Below are positions 46,366-55,395 of a stretch of DNA of 64,000 bases, in pieces; within the stretch, counting starts at the first letter, position 1, and each line of letters begins with the position of its first letter. Under the pieces are notes generated by a model, which was not told the origin of the DNA, searched no databases, and saw only the letters and a program-made list of their open reading frames with translations. Position numbers and translations under genes: made by a program. Origin of the DNA: a bacterium (GTDB taxonomy: Bacteria > Bacillota > Bacilli > Lactobacillales > Streptococcaceae); NCBI GenBank assembly GCA_905221235.1, contig CAJNCJ010000007.1, positions 37,952 to 101,951 of the forward strand, in the 5' to 3' direction.

Positions 46366-47355
46366 TTATACTGTAGCTACTTGATCCAAGCTTTCACCGA
46401 TAGCGGTTAGGCGCTCGATCACTTCTGCTTGTGTCAATTCATTTTCTGAAACATAGCGGTTACGTGGGTGAACACGGCACTCGTGTGAGCATCCACGAAG
46501 GTACTTGTCTTCATTGTCTTCTGATGTCAAGATACGACGGTTACAGAATGGATTTCCACAGTTGACATAACGTTCACATGGTGTTCCATCAAACCAGTCT
46601 TTCCCTACGATGGTTGGGTTAACATGGTTAACATCAACGGCGATACGCTCGTCAAAAACGTACATTTTCCCATCCCAAAGCTCACCTTGGACTTCTGGGT
46701 CTTTACCGTAAGTTGCGATTCCTCCGTGCAATTGGCCAACATCTTTGTAGCCTTCACGAACCATCCAGCCTGAGAATTTCTCACAGCGAACCCCACCTGT
46801 ACAGTAAACCACGACACGCTTGTCCATGAATTTTTCTTTGTTATCACGAACCCATTGTGGCAACTCACGGAAGTTGCGAATGTCTGGGCGGATAGCCCCA
46901 CGGAAATGTCCTAGATCGTACTCGTAATCGTTACGTGTGTCAAGGACAACTGTATCTTCGTCAAGAAGAGCTTCTTTGAACTCTTTTGGAGACAGGTAAG
47001 CACCTGTTGTTTCAAGTGGGTTGATGTCGTTGTCAAAGTCGTTGTCTTCCAAACCAAGGTGGACAATTTCTTTCTTGTAGCGAACAAACATCTTCTTGAA
47101 GGCTTGTTCACTTTCTTCGTCAATCTTGAACCAGAGGTCTTCCATGCCTGGGAGGCCGTGAACGTAGTCCATGTATTTTTGAGTTGTTTCATAATCCCCT
47201 GAAACTGTTCCGTTAATTCCTTCGTCAGCGACTAGGATACGGCCTTTAAGGCCGATTGATTTACAGAAAGCCAAGTGGTCTGCAGCAAATTGCTCTGCAT
47301 TTTCAATTGGAGTGTAAAGGTAGTAAAGTAAGACACGAATATCTTTTGCCATAAG
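46366..47355 (-). CDS. trhO: tRNA uridine 5-hydroxylase, rhodanese family
   Basis: 329 aa. N-terminal acylphosphatase-like domain ([14 protein letters not shown]), central rhodanese domain with catalytic Cys in [13 protein letters not shown] (~185), and C-terminal Cys-rich zinc-like region ([22 protein letters not shown]). TrhO/YceA family makes ho5U34 in tRNA. Start [11 protein letters not shown] at 47355; a 15-codon extension upstream has no site. Confidence 0.93.
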   Translation of the reverse strand, partial: LMAKDIRVLLYYLYTPIENAEQFAADHLAFCKSIGLKGRILVADEGINGTVSGDYETTQKYMDYVHGLPGMEDLWFKIDEESEQAFKKMFVRYKKEIVHLGLEDNDFDNDINPLETTGAYLSPKEFKEALLDEDTVVLDTRNDYEYDLGHFRGAIRPDIRNFRELPQWVRDNKEKFMDKRVVVYCTGGVRCEKFSGWMVREGYKDVGQLHGGIATYGKDPEVQGELWDGKMYVFDERIAVDVNHVNPTIVGKDWFDGTPCERYVNCGNPFCNRRILTSEDNEDKYLRGCSHECRVHPRNRYVSENELTQAEVIERLTAIGESLDQVATV

Positions 47356-47486
47356 ATTTGTTCTCTTTTCTATTATTAAATTTTCAGAATTTTTCATCTA
47401 ACTATACTAGTATACCTGCTTGAGAAAACGAATGCAATTTATTTGACTGGAAATTGTAGAAGGTGGCCTGTCCCTGCACTTCATCA

Positions 47487-47780
47487 TTAGCCATAGCGAA
47501 TAGCAGATAATTCTCTCAATTTTTTGATCTGCTCGGATTGACTTTCTGATAACATCAGCTTATTGTCAATTAACATACGTGAGATGTCAACATTCATTTG
47601 GCTCAATATAAATGGGGTAGAGGTCCCATCGTCCTCTAATCGTCTTTTATAACTCACTAACAGATTTTTCAAGGGAGTCAGTTGAGGCGTATCCTTTATA
47701 TCTTCCAATAGATAATTTATGATAGTCATGGCTTCACAACGCCTTTCACTTCCTCCGGCAAACCATTTTAATGGTGTCAT
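47487..47780 (-). CDS. EntA-immunity-like bacteriocin immunity protein
   Basis: 97 aa, all helical and soluble. Start MTPLKWFAGGSERR and the end LSESQSEQIKKLRELSAIRYG resemble the EntA/pediocin immunity family, four-helix proteins that block the sugar-PTS receptor of class IIa bacteriocins. AAGGAGG upstream serves either this ATG or the one two codons earlier (47786). No cognate bacteriocin gene adjoins, so it may be an orphan immunity gene. Confidence 0.65.
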   Translation of the reverse strand: MTPLKWFAGGSERRCEAMTIINYLLEDIKDTPQLTPLKNLLVSYKRRLEDDGTSTPFILSQMNVDISRMLIDNKLMLSESQSEQIKKLRELSAIRYG

Positions 47781-47836
47781 TCTCATTTTCCTCCTTAAAT
47801 TGAAAAACTATCATTCCTAACTCTCGTACCAACATT

Positions 47837-48526
47837 TTACCCAAATATCCTGTGTAAAAAAGTCAGCAAAAATGGTAATGTCGCGAAAATATTATTAATC
47901 ACATGCACCGCATAGGAAGGATAAATGCTCTTGGTATAGCGGGTCAAACTAGCAAAGATGATGCCAGATGTTGCAAAGACGAAGATATCTAACAGACTAG
48001 GCAGGCTTGAAAAATGAGGAAGAGCAAATAAAATTGACGGAAGAAGCAAATCAAGGCCAAATCTCGAATGCTTAAAAAAGGCGTGTTGCAGTAATCCTCT
48101 ATAGATTAGCTCTTCCATAAGTGGAGTCAGAAAGAACAAAGTTATATAGATACCTAGCTCAGCAAAGTTGGTCCCACTATAACCGATCAATACAGCCCAA
48201 CCTTCAGCAGTTGACTGAACATGTTTAGCTGTCTGAACGTTAAAAGAGATCTGGAGCACTAGCACTAATACTGTCAAAATCGAATACCCAAGCCATTTTT
48301 TTCTTGGAATGTGAAAGAGATAACCATGACCTGTCTTAACCAGAATCCAAATCATGACCCCACTAAATAGCAGACTCAAGAGATTTTGAATCCAGACGAA
48401 ATTGCCAATCTGGGAAGAAAATTGCCAATAATTTTGAACAATAAGCGTCAGCTGAGAAAGACCAAATACGAAAAATAAGTAAGACAAGACTGCACTTATT
48501 TTGAATAAAAGTTGATACTTTTTCAT
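47837..48526 (-). CDS. CPBP family intramembrane metalloprotease
   Basis: 229 aa, about seven helices, with motifs MEELIYRGLLQ (EExxxR), FALPHFSSL and HVINNIFATL. Same strand and 56 bp upstream of the immunity-like gene; the pair suggests a bacteriocin self-protection unit. Confidence 0.82.
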   Translation of the reverse strand: MKKYQLLFKISAVLSYLFFVFGLSQLTLIVQNYWQFSSQIGNFVWIQNLLSLLFSGVMIWILVKTGHGYLFHIPRKKWLGYSILTVLVLVLQISFNVQTAKHVQSTAEGWAVLIGYSGTNFAELGIYITLFFLTPLMEELIYRGLLQHAFFKHSRFGLDLLLPSILFALPHFSSLPSLLDIFVFATSGIIFASLTRYTKSIYPSYAVHVINNIFATLPFLLTFLHRIFG

Positions 48527-48673
48527 ATGAACTCTCCTTTGTAAACTCGATACATCTCTAATATAAACTATATTTTCCTAAATCCTTACTCCAAATCCTA
48601 AATGGTACTTGAGATTTCCTGAATGGTTAAATAATGATAAGAAAGCGCGGATATCTATGCTATCGTTTCAAAA

Positions 48674-48715
48674 AATCACTGCCTCCCCCAGATAAGCCTG
48701 AGGAAAACAGTGATT
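48674..48715 (-). terminator. terminator after ngtS
   Basis: AATCACTG and CAGTGATT arms with inner CCTC/GAGG pairing; T tract on the minus transcript. Confidence 0.8.
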
Positions 48716-48758
48716 CAGTTTTTAGGAATTAGGAATGAATACACGAAATCAATTGATC

Positions 48759-50240
48759 TTATGATTTTTTGTTTTTCAAGAATTCATCGTATTGTTTTTG
48801 CATTTCGTTCAATACTTTTTCGTAGGCACCTTCAGATTTCAATTTTTCCATCAATTCTGGAATAGCTTTGTCTGGGTCTACAGTACCAGTGTTGATAGCT
48901 GTATCGAATTGTTGCATTGTGTTAGAGATTGCTGAGATTTCAGATTTCACATTGTCAGTGTTAAAGATGAATCCAAGTGCTGGAGATTCTTTAGCTTCAG
49001 CCAACTGTTTCTTAGAATCTTCGATTTGTTGGTCTGTAACGTTTTCGTTGATGTAAAGGATCCAGTTGTTACCAGTGTTCCATCCACCCATGTGAGTGTT
49101 TCCTTTGTAGCCATCAAGAACTTTAACACGGTTTTCTTTACCTGCAAGTTTTTCCCAGTTCTTGCCTTCTGGACCATAAACAAGACCATTCAAGAGTTCT
49201 GGGTTAGTGTTCAAGAGGTTCAACACTTCCATTGATTTTTCTTTGTTCTTAGAGTTGTTTGAGATAACAAAGTTAGCAACTTGTGTTGTTTGGTTTTTCT
49301 TGATGAAGTTAGTGATTGGTTTGATTTGGATGTCTTTGTTTGCAACACGTGAAAGCAAGCTGTTACCGTAGTCAGCTGGTCCTACTGTTTCTTCACGAAC
49401 AAACCAAGTATCTTGTTGAAGATCAAATGAAGTATCGCTTGTTGCTACGTCTTTTGGAATGTATCCAGCTTCATAGAATTTGTGAAGAGTCTTCAAGTGT
49501 TCTTTAAAGCGAGGCACTTCGTAACGGTTTACGATCTTAGTAGTGTCGCCTTCAAGGTCGATAACAAATGGAAGTCCATTTGGAACTGGGTAGTCAAAGT
49601 TATCAGATGGGATGAAGTTCTTAGTAACCGCAAATGGCACTACATCTGGAGCTTTTTCTTTGATTTGTTTCAAGACTGGTTCAAGTGTTTCGTATGAAGT
49701 GACACCTGAAATATCGATACCGTATTTAGCAAGAAGAGTTCCGTTGAAGGCGAAGTTTTGAGATGATGCAACGTTGGCTGCAACTGGAACTGCGTAAATT
49801 TTACCGTTAATGCTGTTACCTTTGATGTAAGCTGGGTCAAGTACTTTGTAAAGCTCTGCCCCTTCTTTCTTGTACAAGTCAGTCAAGTCAGCATAGGCAC
49901 CTTTTTGAGCATTTACAACATAGTTAGATGCAAATGCGATATCGTAGTTTTCACCAGATGATGTGATAACTGACATTTTCTTATCATAGTCACCCCATCC
50001 AAGATATTGGATATCCAATTTAGCACCAACTTTTTCACCGATAATTTTGTTAGCATTTTCTAACAATTCATCCAAGTTATCTGGTTTGTCACCGATTTGG
50101 TACATTTTAATAACAGTCTTATCACCTGAAGCTGAGTCAGCAGCTTTCTTGTTACCTGAAAGGTTTCCACAAGCAGCGAGACCAGCAGCCAAAGCGACTA
50201 CACTAGCAGATGCAAAAGCATATTTTTTCCAGTTTTTCAT
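48759..50240 (-). CDS. ngtS: N-glycan ABC transporter substrate-binding lipoprotein
   Basis: 493 aa. Lipoprotein signal with LAAC lipobox (Cys ~24), then a family-1 extracellular solute-binding fold (DKTVIKMYQIGDKPDNLDEL...). Its context, two CUT1 permeases and N-glycan-trimming hydrolases, matches pneumococcal NgtS, which binds host complex N-glycan released by EndoD. Start at 50240 with AAGGAG; the frame open to 50390 runs into a RUP repeat and is not used. No ATPase gene is present, so the shared MsmK-type ATPase is presumed. Confidence 0.88.
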   Translation of the reverse strand: MKNWKKYAFASASVVALAAGLAACGNLSGNKKAADSASGDKTVIKMYQIGDKPDNLDELLENANKIIGEKVGAKLDIQYLGWGDYDKKMSVITSSGENYDIAFASNYVVNAQKGAYADLTDLYKKEGAELYKVLDPAYIKGNSINGKIYAVPVAANVASSQNFAFNGTLLAKYGIDISGVTSYETLEPVLKQIKEKAPDVVPFAVTKNFIPSDNFDYPVPNGLPFVIDLEGDTTKIVNRYEVPRFKEHLKTLHKFYEAGYIPKDVATSDTSFDLQQDTWFVREETVGPADYGNSLLSRVANKDIQIKPITNFIKKNQTTQVANFVISNNSKNKEKSMEVLNLLNTNPELLNGLVYGPEGKNWEKLAGKENRVKVLDGYKGNTHMGGWNTGNNWILYINENVTDQQIEDSKKQLAEAKESPALGFIFNTDNVKSEISAISNTMQQFDTAINTGTVDPDKAIPELMEKLKSEGAYEKVLNEMQKQYDEFLKNKKS

Positions 50241-50291
50241 GACAAAAACTCCTTTTTTTATTTTTAAACTTATAAACAATGTAATGATCTT

Positions 50292-50441
50292 ATACTCAAT
50301 GAAAATCAAAGAGCAAACTAGGAAACTAACCGCAGGTTGCTCAAAACACTGTTTTGAGGTTGCAGATAGAACTGACGGAGTCAGTAACATCTATACGGCA
50401 AGGCGACGTTGACGTGGTTTGAAGAGATTTTCGAAGAGTAT
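50292..50441. repeat. long RUP-type repeat between ngtP2 and ngtS
   Basis: 150 bp with ends ATACTCAATGAAAATCA and GATTTTCGAAGAGTAT and inner palindromes CTCAAAACACTGTTTTGAG and ACTGACGGAGTCAGT. Longer relative of the element at 46209. It lies inside the transporter operon. Confidence 0.8.
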
Positions 50442-50494
50442 TAACTTCACACAAGGGAAGTTGGGAACTGAGAAATGTTCTTTCTCAACAAGCA

Positions 50495-51418
50495 CTATTC
50501 TTTCACACCACCGATGGTCAAACCTTTTACAAAGTAGCGTTGGAAGAATGGATACAGAATCGCGATTGGAAGGGTTGCGACCACAACCATGGCCATACGG
50601 CCTGTTTCTTTCGGTAGAGCAACTCCCAGTTGACCAGATAGACCGACTGCTTTTGCGATGTAGTCCATATTTTGTTGGATTTGCATGAGCAAATATTGCA
50701 ATGGATACAAGTTGTCACTCTTGATATAAAGAAGGGCGTTGAACCAGTCATTCCAGAAACCAAGAGCTGTCAAAAGCGTGATGGTTGCGATACCTGGTAG
50801 TGACAATGGCAAACAGATTTGGAAGAAGATCCGGGCTTCACTGGCACCATCGATACGAGCAGATTCTAGAATGGCTTCTGGAATGGTCTTCTTGAAGAAG
50901 GAACGCATCAAGATGATGTTAAATGGAGAGAGAAGCATTGGAACAATCAAGGCCCAAACTGTATCACCAAGTTGAAGTAAACGAGTTACCACGATATATC
51001 CTGGTACCAAACCAGCGTTGAACAACATGCTAAGAAGGGCAAAGATTGTAAAGAATCTGCGATACTTAAAGGTTGTCCGTGAGATGGCATAAGCATAGGT
51101 TGTTGTGATAAAAACGTTGGTGATAGTCCCCACCACTGTTACAAAAACTGAGATGAAGAGGGCTTGTAGGATTTTATCCTTAAACTGTGCCAAAAATTCA
51201 AAACCGTCAAATCCAAATTGGGATGGGAAGAAGCTATATCCATTTTGGAGGATACTCTTTTCATCTGTCACCGAAATCACGATAACGAATACAAAGGGTA
51301 GGATACAAGAGAGGGCGATCAAACCAGAAATAATACTGAAGAAGATATCTGCTTTCTTACTGAAGGAGTGAATGCCGACATTATCAATTTTTTCTTTTTT
51401 AATTTTCTTTTCTGCCAT
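50495..51418 (-). CDS. ngtP2: N-glycan ABC transporter permease (second)
   Basis: 307 aa, six helices, CUT1 MalG-like, EAA loop ESARIDGASEARIFFQICLP (~205-224). Start MAEKKIKKEK at 51418 with AGGAGG; the longer frame overlaps ngtP1 and is rejected. Pairs with the permease 13 bp upstream. Confidence 0.88.
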   Translation of the reverse strand: MAEKKIKKEKIDNVGIHSFSKKADIFFSIISGLIALSCILPFVFVIVISVTDEKSILQNGYSFFPSQFGFDGFEFLAQFKDKILQALFISVFVTVVGTITNVFITTTYAYAISRTTFKYRRFFTIFALLSMLFNAGLVPGYIVVTRLLQLGDTVWALIVPMLLSPFNIILMRSFFKKTIPEAILESARIDGASEARIFFQICLPLSLPGIATITLLTALGFWNDWFNALLYIKSDNLYPLQYLLMQIQQNMDYIAKAVGLSGQLGVALPKETGRMAMVVVATLPIAILYPFFQRYFVKGLTIGGVKE

Positions 51419-51431
51419 ATTCTCCTCCTTT

Positions 51432-52361
51432 CTAGAACAAGGCTGAGTTTGGATCAACTCGTCTTGCAAGTAAGTTTGATAAGATAACCAGAATCAAGCC
51501 GACAACTGATTGGTAGAGACCTGCCGCTGAAGCCATCCCGATATCCGCTGTCTGAGTCAAGCCATTATATACATATACGTCCAAGACGTTGGTTACGTTA
51601 TAAAGCTGACCAGCATTGTGGGGGATTTGGTAGAAGAGACCGAAGTCTGCACGGAAGATATTTCCGACTGCAAGGATGGTCAATACGGTTACCAATGGTG
51701 TCAACTGCGGAATAGTTACATTGCGAATGCGTTGCCACTTGCTAGCCCCGTCCACTGTTGCTGCTTCGTAGTAGGTTGGATCAATTCCCATGATTGTCGC
51801 ATAGTACATGACACTGCTATATCCAAAGCCTTTCCAGATACCTAGGAAAAGTAGGAGATATGGCCAGATGCCCAAGTCAGCGTAGAAATTGATTTCTTTG
51901 AGACCAAGAGTTTCCAATAAATGGTTGAACACCCCTTTATCAATGTTTAGGAAGGCATCTGTAAAGAAACTGATGATAACCCAAGACAAGAAGTAAGGGA
52001 ACAACATAGAAGTTTGGAAGATCTTAACCATTCTCTTAGAACGGAGTTCACTGAGGATGATGGCAATTCCTACAGATACAATCAAACCGATAAAGATAAA
52101 GCCAAGATTGTAGAGGACAGTATTTCGTGTGATAATAAAGGCGTCTTTTGAACTAAACAAGAATCTGAAGTTATCTAGTCCGACCCATTTACTATTCATG
52201 ATACTATCTATGAATCCATTACTGGTCATGTGATAGTCTTTGAAGGCAACCACGTTCCCAAATACTGGAATGTAGAAGAATAGAATCAACCAGAGTGCCC
52301 CTGGTAAAACCATCAAGAGAAAGATCCAGTTGTCTCTCAAGGTTTTTGAAAACTTATTCAT
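51432..52361 (-). CDS. ngtP1: N-glycan ABC transporter permease (first)
   Basis: 309 aa, six helices, CUT1 MalF-like (LplB type), EAA loop EAATVDGASKWQRIRNVTIP (~205-224). GGGAGG upstream of 52361. First gene of ngtP1-ngtP2-ngtS. Which permease carries which number is by homology only. Confidence 0.88.
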   Translation of the reverse strand: MNKFSKTLRDNWIFLLMVLPGALWLILFFYIPVFGNVVAFKDYHMTSNGFIDSIMNSKWVGLDNFRFLFSSKDAFIITRNTVLYNLGFIFIGLIVSVGIAIILSELRSKRMVKIFQTSMLFPYFLSWVIISFFTDAFLNIDKGVFNHLLETLGLKEINFYADLGIWPYLLLFLGIWKGFGYSSVMYYATIMGIDPTYYEAATVDGASKWQRIRNVTIPQLTPLVTVLTILAVGNIFRADFGLFYQIPHNAGQLYNVTNVLDVYVYNGLTQTADIGMASAAGLYQSVVGLILVILSNLLARRVDPNSALF

Positions 52362-52414
52362 AATTTCCTCCCTTTTTATTTTGATATCCATCTAAAAATT
52401 CCTTTTTAGACTTT

Positions 52415-52428
52415 TGATAACGATTACA
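52415..52428 (-). promoter_or_regulatory. cre site (CcpA) at the ngt promoter
   Basis: Minus strand TGTAATCGTTATCA matches the cre consensus TGWAANCGNTNWCA at all 14 positions and lies just after the -10, over the transcription start: catabolite repression of the importer. Confidence 0.75.
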
Positions 52429-52433
52429 TTATT

Positions 52434-52463
52434 AGTATACTCCTATTTGCAGGTTAGGTTAAA
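52434..52463 (-). promoter_or_regulatory. promoter of ngtP1-ngtP2-ngtS
   Basis: TTTAAC (52463-52458), 18 bp, TATACT (52439-52434) on the minus strand. Weak -35 fits need for an activator such as YesN. Confidence 0.5.
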
Positions 52464-52475
52464 CTACTAATTATA

Positions 52476-52507
52476 GAAAAAACTCCACAAATTATTTTAT
52501 GTGGAGT
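52476..52507 (-). terminator. terminator after the GH20 gene
   Basis: ACTCCACA (minus, 52507-52500) pairs with TGTGGAGT (52489-52482), then TTTTTT. Separates the glycosidase and transporter units. Confidence 0.85.
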
Positions 52508-52568
52508 ACTTTTTTAAGAAAGGGATGTTTCACGAGAAACACTCTTCATAAGACACAATGTTCTTGTT

Positions 52569-54449
52569 TTAGGTCGTGTAGATCGTTGAAGCTGTCGCAA
52601 TAGTATGCCACTGGTTGGCTGTTGTAGCTGCGAAGTCCTTGTCTGCGTAGAAATCAGTAAATGGTAAGATTTCCACTTCTAGCTCATCGATGCGGTCAAG
52701 CTGACCTGCCAGATAAGCCTCTATACGACTTTCTGCTCGCTTGATGCGTTGCAAGAGTCCGCCCATACGGATATCAACTGTATCCAAGCCAAAGACCTTG
52801 TTTTCCTTCAACCATTGACGGCTAAAGAGGGTATGGAAGTGTTCGATTTGGCTTCTGAGTTCTGGTAATTCTTGTCTTGCGATTTCTTGCAGGCTTTCTT
52901 TATCAGCTTCTTTGTAAGCCTGACGGATGCGTCGTCCTACATCCACTTTGCTACTTAAAATCTGGTTCAACTGAGCCTGAGTTTCAAAGAGGTAAGCATA
53001 CTTTCCTGCTTTCTCTTTAATGTCAGCAAGTGTCTCAGCAGCCTGAGCGAAGTGTGGTTTGTCCTGTTCAGGTGTCATGTGTCTGTCAAGAATCGGACAG
53101 AGAATATCCTGATAAAAGACATAGCGGTTGGGATTGATGCCACTGAGATTGCCTGGTAGGTCTGGTAAAAGGTTGGCAAGGTCAATCTGCATAAATTCCT
53201 CAACTGCTAGACCTGTATTGGTCTTGAAGTGAGCAGACAAACGATCGAGGTTATTGCGGTAGCTGAGTTCTGCCCAGATTTGCAAGCTTGGTAGGATAGA
53301 AAACTGAGCGGTCTCACCACCATTGTCCCCCCAACCTGTCACAATAACTTCTTTGATATTATTGGCACGGCAGGCTTTATTGGCTTCAAGAGCGATGAGA
53401 CGGCTGAAATGGTTGTTGGGTGTGAAACCAATCCACTTCCAAGCACCACCTGCAAAGGCAAGGTCATGGCTAATCTTGTGATGGTTGCGGAAGTTGCGAT
53501 TGTATTTTTCCTCGCTATCTTGGTAATAATCCCAGTAAACCAAGGTCACACGGTCTTTGAGACGGTCTAGGTAGACTCGCGTTTCCTCTGGAATTTCCAC
53601 ATCACGGTCGTACTGACCATCCGCTGACATGAGCTTGAAGAACATATCGCTCCACATCTGACAGTGGAAACCATATTTGTCAGCAATATCCAGCACGCGC
53701 TCCAAGTGTTGGCACATGAGGAGACTACGGTCTACTACACCATTCAAAATCAAGTAACGTCCTAAACCAACCAAGTGGGCTTCGTCCATTCCGATATTGA
53801 CCTTGCGAGTCTTCAATTTAGACAGGGTGGCAAACATGCCATCAATCAGGTCATAAACCTTTTCTTCGCCAATGAGGAGAATATCCTCTACATCACGGAG
53901 CTCCTGCACTTCTTTGACACCCCATTTGACGAAGGCTGACAAATGGGCCAAGGTCTGGATGCAGGGCACAAAGGTCATATCAAACTGCTGGGCATAGGCT
54001 TCGATTTCCTGCAACTCCTCAGCCGAGTAGGCACCACGGAAATAGCCAAAATAAGGTTGCCCCTCAATCTGGTAGGTGTCTTCCATGTAGAGCTCAAAGG
54101 TTGAGTAGCCCATGAGCGCCAAGACCTCAATCATCTGCTTGGCAGAGGCTACATTCAAAACTGCATTGCGCGAACAGTCTGCCATGTAGGCTAAATCTTC
54201 ATAAGCCGCCTGTTCTTCAATCGCTACTTTGTCACCTTCTACTAGAGCCGTTGCCAACATGGACAAGGCGCGATAGAGTTGGTGAGGTTTGTCATAAGTT
54301 AGTTGATATTGTCCACTTTTACCCTTGATAGAGATAGACGCTTGGTCAGACTGAGCGACTGCCACTTCCACATCTGGTAAAGAGATATGTTTTGTCAGCA
54401 AGTCGATTGCCTGAGTTTGTTTGGGACTAAGTCCTGTAAATCTTACCAT
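52569..54449 (-). CDS. intracellular beta-N-acetylhexosaminidase (GH20, GH20C-like)
   Basis: 626 aa, no signal peptide. GH20 (beta/alpha)8 domain with catalytic pair Asp-Glu in [13 protein letters not shown] (~218-230) and conserved [19 protein letters not shown] near 120. Removes terminal beta-GlcNAc from imported N-glycans; corresponds to pneumococcal GH20C. It overlaps the ROK gene by 7 bp. Confidence 0.85.
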   Translation of the reverse strand: MVRFTGLSPKQTQAIDLLTKHISLPDVEVAVAQSDQASISIKGKSGQYQLTYDKPHQLYRALSMLATALVEGDKVAIEEQAAYEDLAYMADCSRNAVLNVASAKQMIEVLALMGYSTFELYMEDTYQIEGQPYFGYFRGAYSAEELQEIEAYAQQFDMTFVPCIQTLAHLSAFVKWGVKEVQELRDVEDILLIGEEKVYDLIDGMFATLSKLKTRKVNIGMDEAHLVGLGRYLILNGVVDRSLLMCQHLERVLDIADKYGFHCQMWSDMFFKLMSADGQYDRDVEIPEETRVYLDRLKDRVTLVYWDYYQDSEEKYNRNFRNHHKISHDLAFAGGAWKWIGFTPNNHFSRLIALEANKACRANNIKEVIVTGWGDNGGETAQFSILPSLQIWAELSYRNNLDRLSAHFKTNTGLAVEEFMQIDLANLLPDLPGNLSGINPNRYVFYQDILCPILDRHMTPEQDKPHFAQAAETLADIKEKAGKYAYLFETQAQLNQILSSKVDVGRRIRQAYKEADKESLQEIARQELPELRSQIEHFHTLFSRQWLKENKVFGLDTVDIRMGGLLQRIKRAESRIEAYLAGQLDRIDELEVEILPFTDFYADKDFAATTANQWHTIATASTIYTT

Positions 54450-55312
54450 TGGTTTTCCTCCTGTAGCCAGTTGACAAGGGCACCGTAGAGATTGGCATCT
54501 GCATGATAGGTGCAGGCTTGTATGACAGGTGCGACCGTGTATTCTTCGTAGATATCGACAAAGTCATCGACAGCTTTTTTGACCCCTTGGATGAAGTCTG
54601 GATTTTGGCTGATAGAGCCTCCCAGACTGATAACATCTGGATCGATGAGATACTGAATATTGAGCAAGCCTTGCGCCAGATTGCGATTCATGCGCTCAAT
54701 GGCTTCTTGACAAAGAACATTGCCAGCTGCAGCCTCTTGGTAAATCTTGCGACCGTCCCAATCAGTCTGACCAGATTTTTCAATCACGTATCGCACCATA
54801 TTTCCAGTTGACGCTAATTGCGACCAATTGTTGAGCTTTTTCGCAGGGGCAAGGGTTGTCATGTAGCCAAATTCTCCACCCAAGCCGTGGCGACCTCGGT
54901 GAAGTCTGCCATTGATAATCATGGCTCCGCCAATCCCTGTCCCAATCACGACACAGGCTGCATTTTCAAGCTCTGGATGAACAAGCAATTCACTGAGCCC
55001 AACGCAGTTGGCGTCATTTTCAAGATGGACAGGTAGCTGATAAGAGCTAAGCGCCTCATACCAAGAAAAGCCGTGGATATAAGGTACGGCACTGAAGCCA
55101 TCAATCACACCTGTTTCTTGATTGACCGCACCTGGAACGCTCATAGCAATCCCGCTGTAATCCTGTTCTGACAAGCACTGGTCTAACCAAGCTAGTAATT
55201 CCTCCAAGCTTTCTGGCGTTGGAATGCTTTTCTTATCCAATATTTTCCCATCAGGAGTCAGACTAGCAAACTTAATCCCAGTCCCTCCGATATCAATCGT
55301 TGCAATGGTCAT
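54443..55312 (-). CDS. ROK-family sugar kinase
   Basis: 289 aa. ATP-binding [13 protein letters not shown] at the start, [11 protein letters not shown], catalytic Asp in [13 protein letters not shown] (~100), [20 protein letters not shown]. The Cys-rich zinc motif of many ROK kinases is missing. Likely phosphorylates mannose, glucose or GlcNAc from the glycan. Start is uncertain: ATG at 55324 (four codons longer) begins at the very end of a hairpin T tract and neither ATG has a good ribosome binding site. Confidence 0.82.
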   Translation of the reverse strand: MTIATIDIGGTGIKFASLTPDGKILDKKSIPTPESLEELLAWLDQCLSEQDYSGIAMSVPGAVNQETGVIDGFSAVPYIHGFSWYEALSSYQLPVHLENDANCVGLSELLVHPELENAACVVIGTGIGGAMIINGRLHRGRHGLGGEFGYMTTLAPAKKLNNWSQLASTGNMVRYVIEKSGQTDWDGRKIYQEAAAGNVLCQEAIERMNRNLAQGLLNIQYLIDPDVISLGGSISQNPDFIQGVKKAVDDFVDIYEEYTVAPVIQACTYHADANLYGALVNWLQEENQW

Positions 55313-55324
55313 TGTTTTTACCAT

Positions 55325-55366
55325 AAAAAGGGGCGAATCAGCAGTTAGTCCTTACTTTTTCGCCCC
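55325..55366 (-). terminator. hairpin directly before the ROK gene
   Basis: Minus transcript GGGGCGAA (55366-55359) pairs with TTCGCCCC (55337-55330), followed by TTTTT that runs into the ATG at 55324. Looks like a terminator or attenuator inside the glycosidase unit. Confidence 0.7.
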
Positions 55367-55395
55367 TCCTTTCTTTTTATGTTTACTTTTTGAAA

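Noticed and set aside
50419..50688. Plus-strand frame from the RUP repeat into ngtP2
   Set aside because: Antisense shadow with no start signal.
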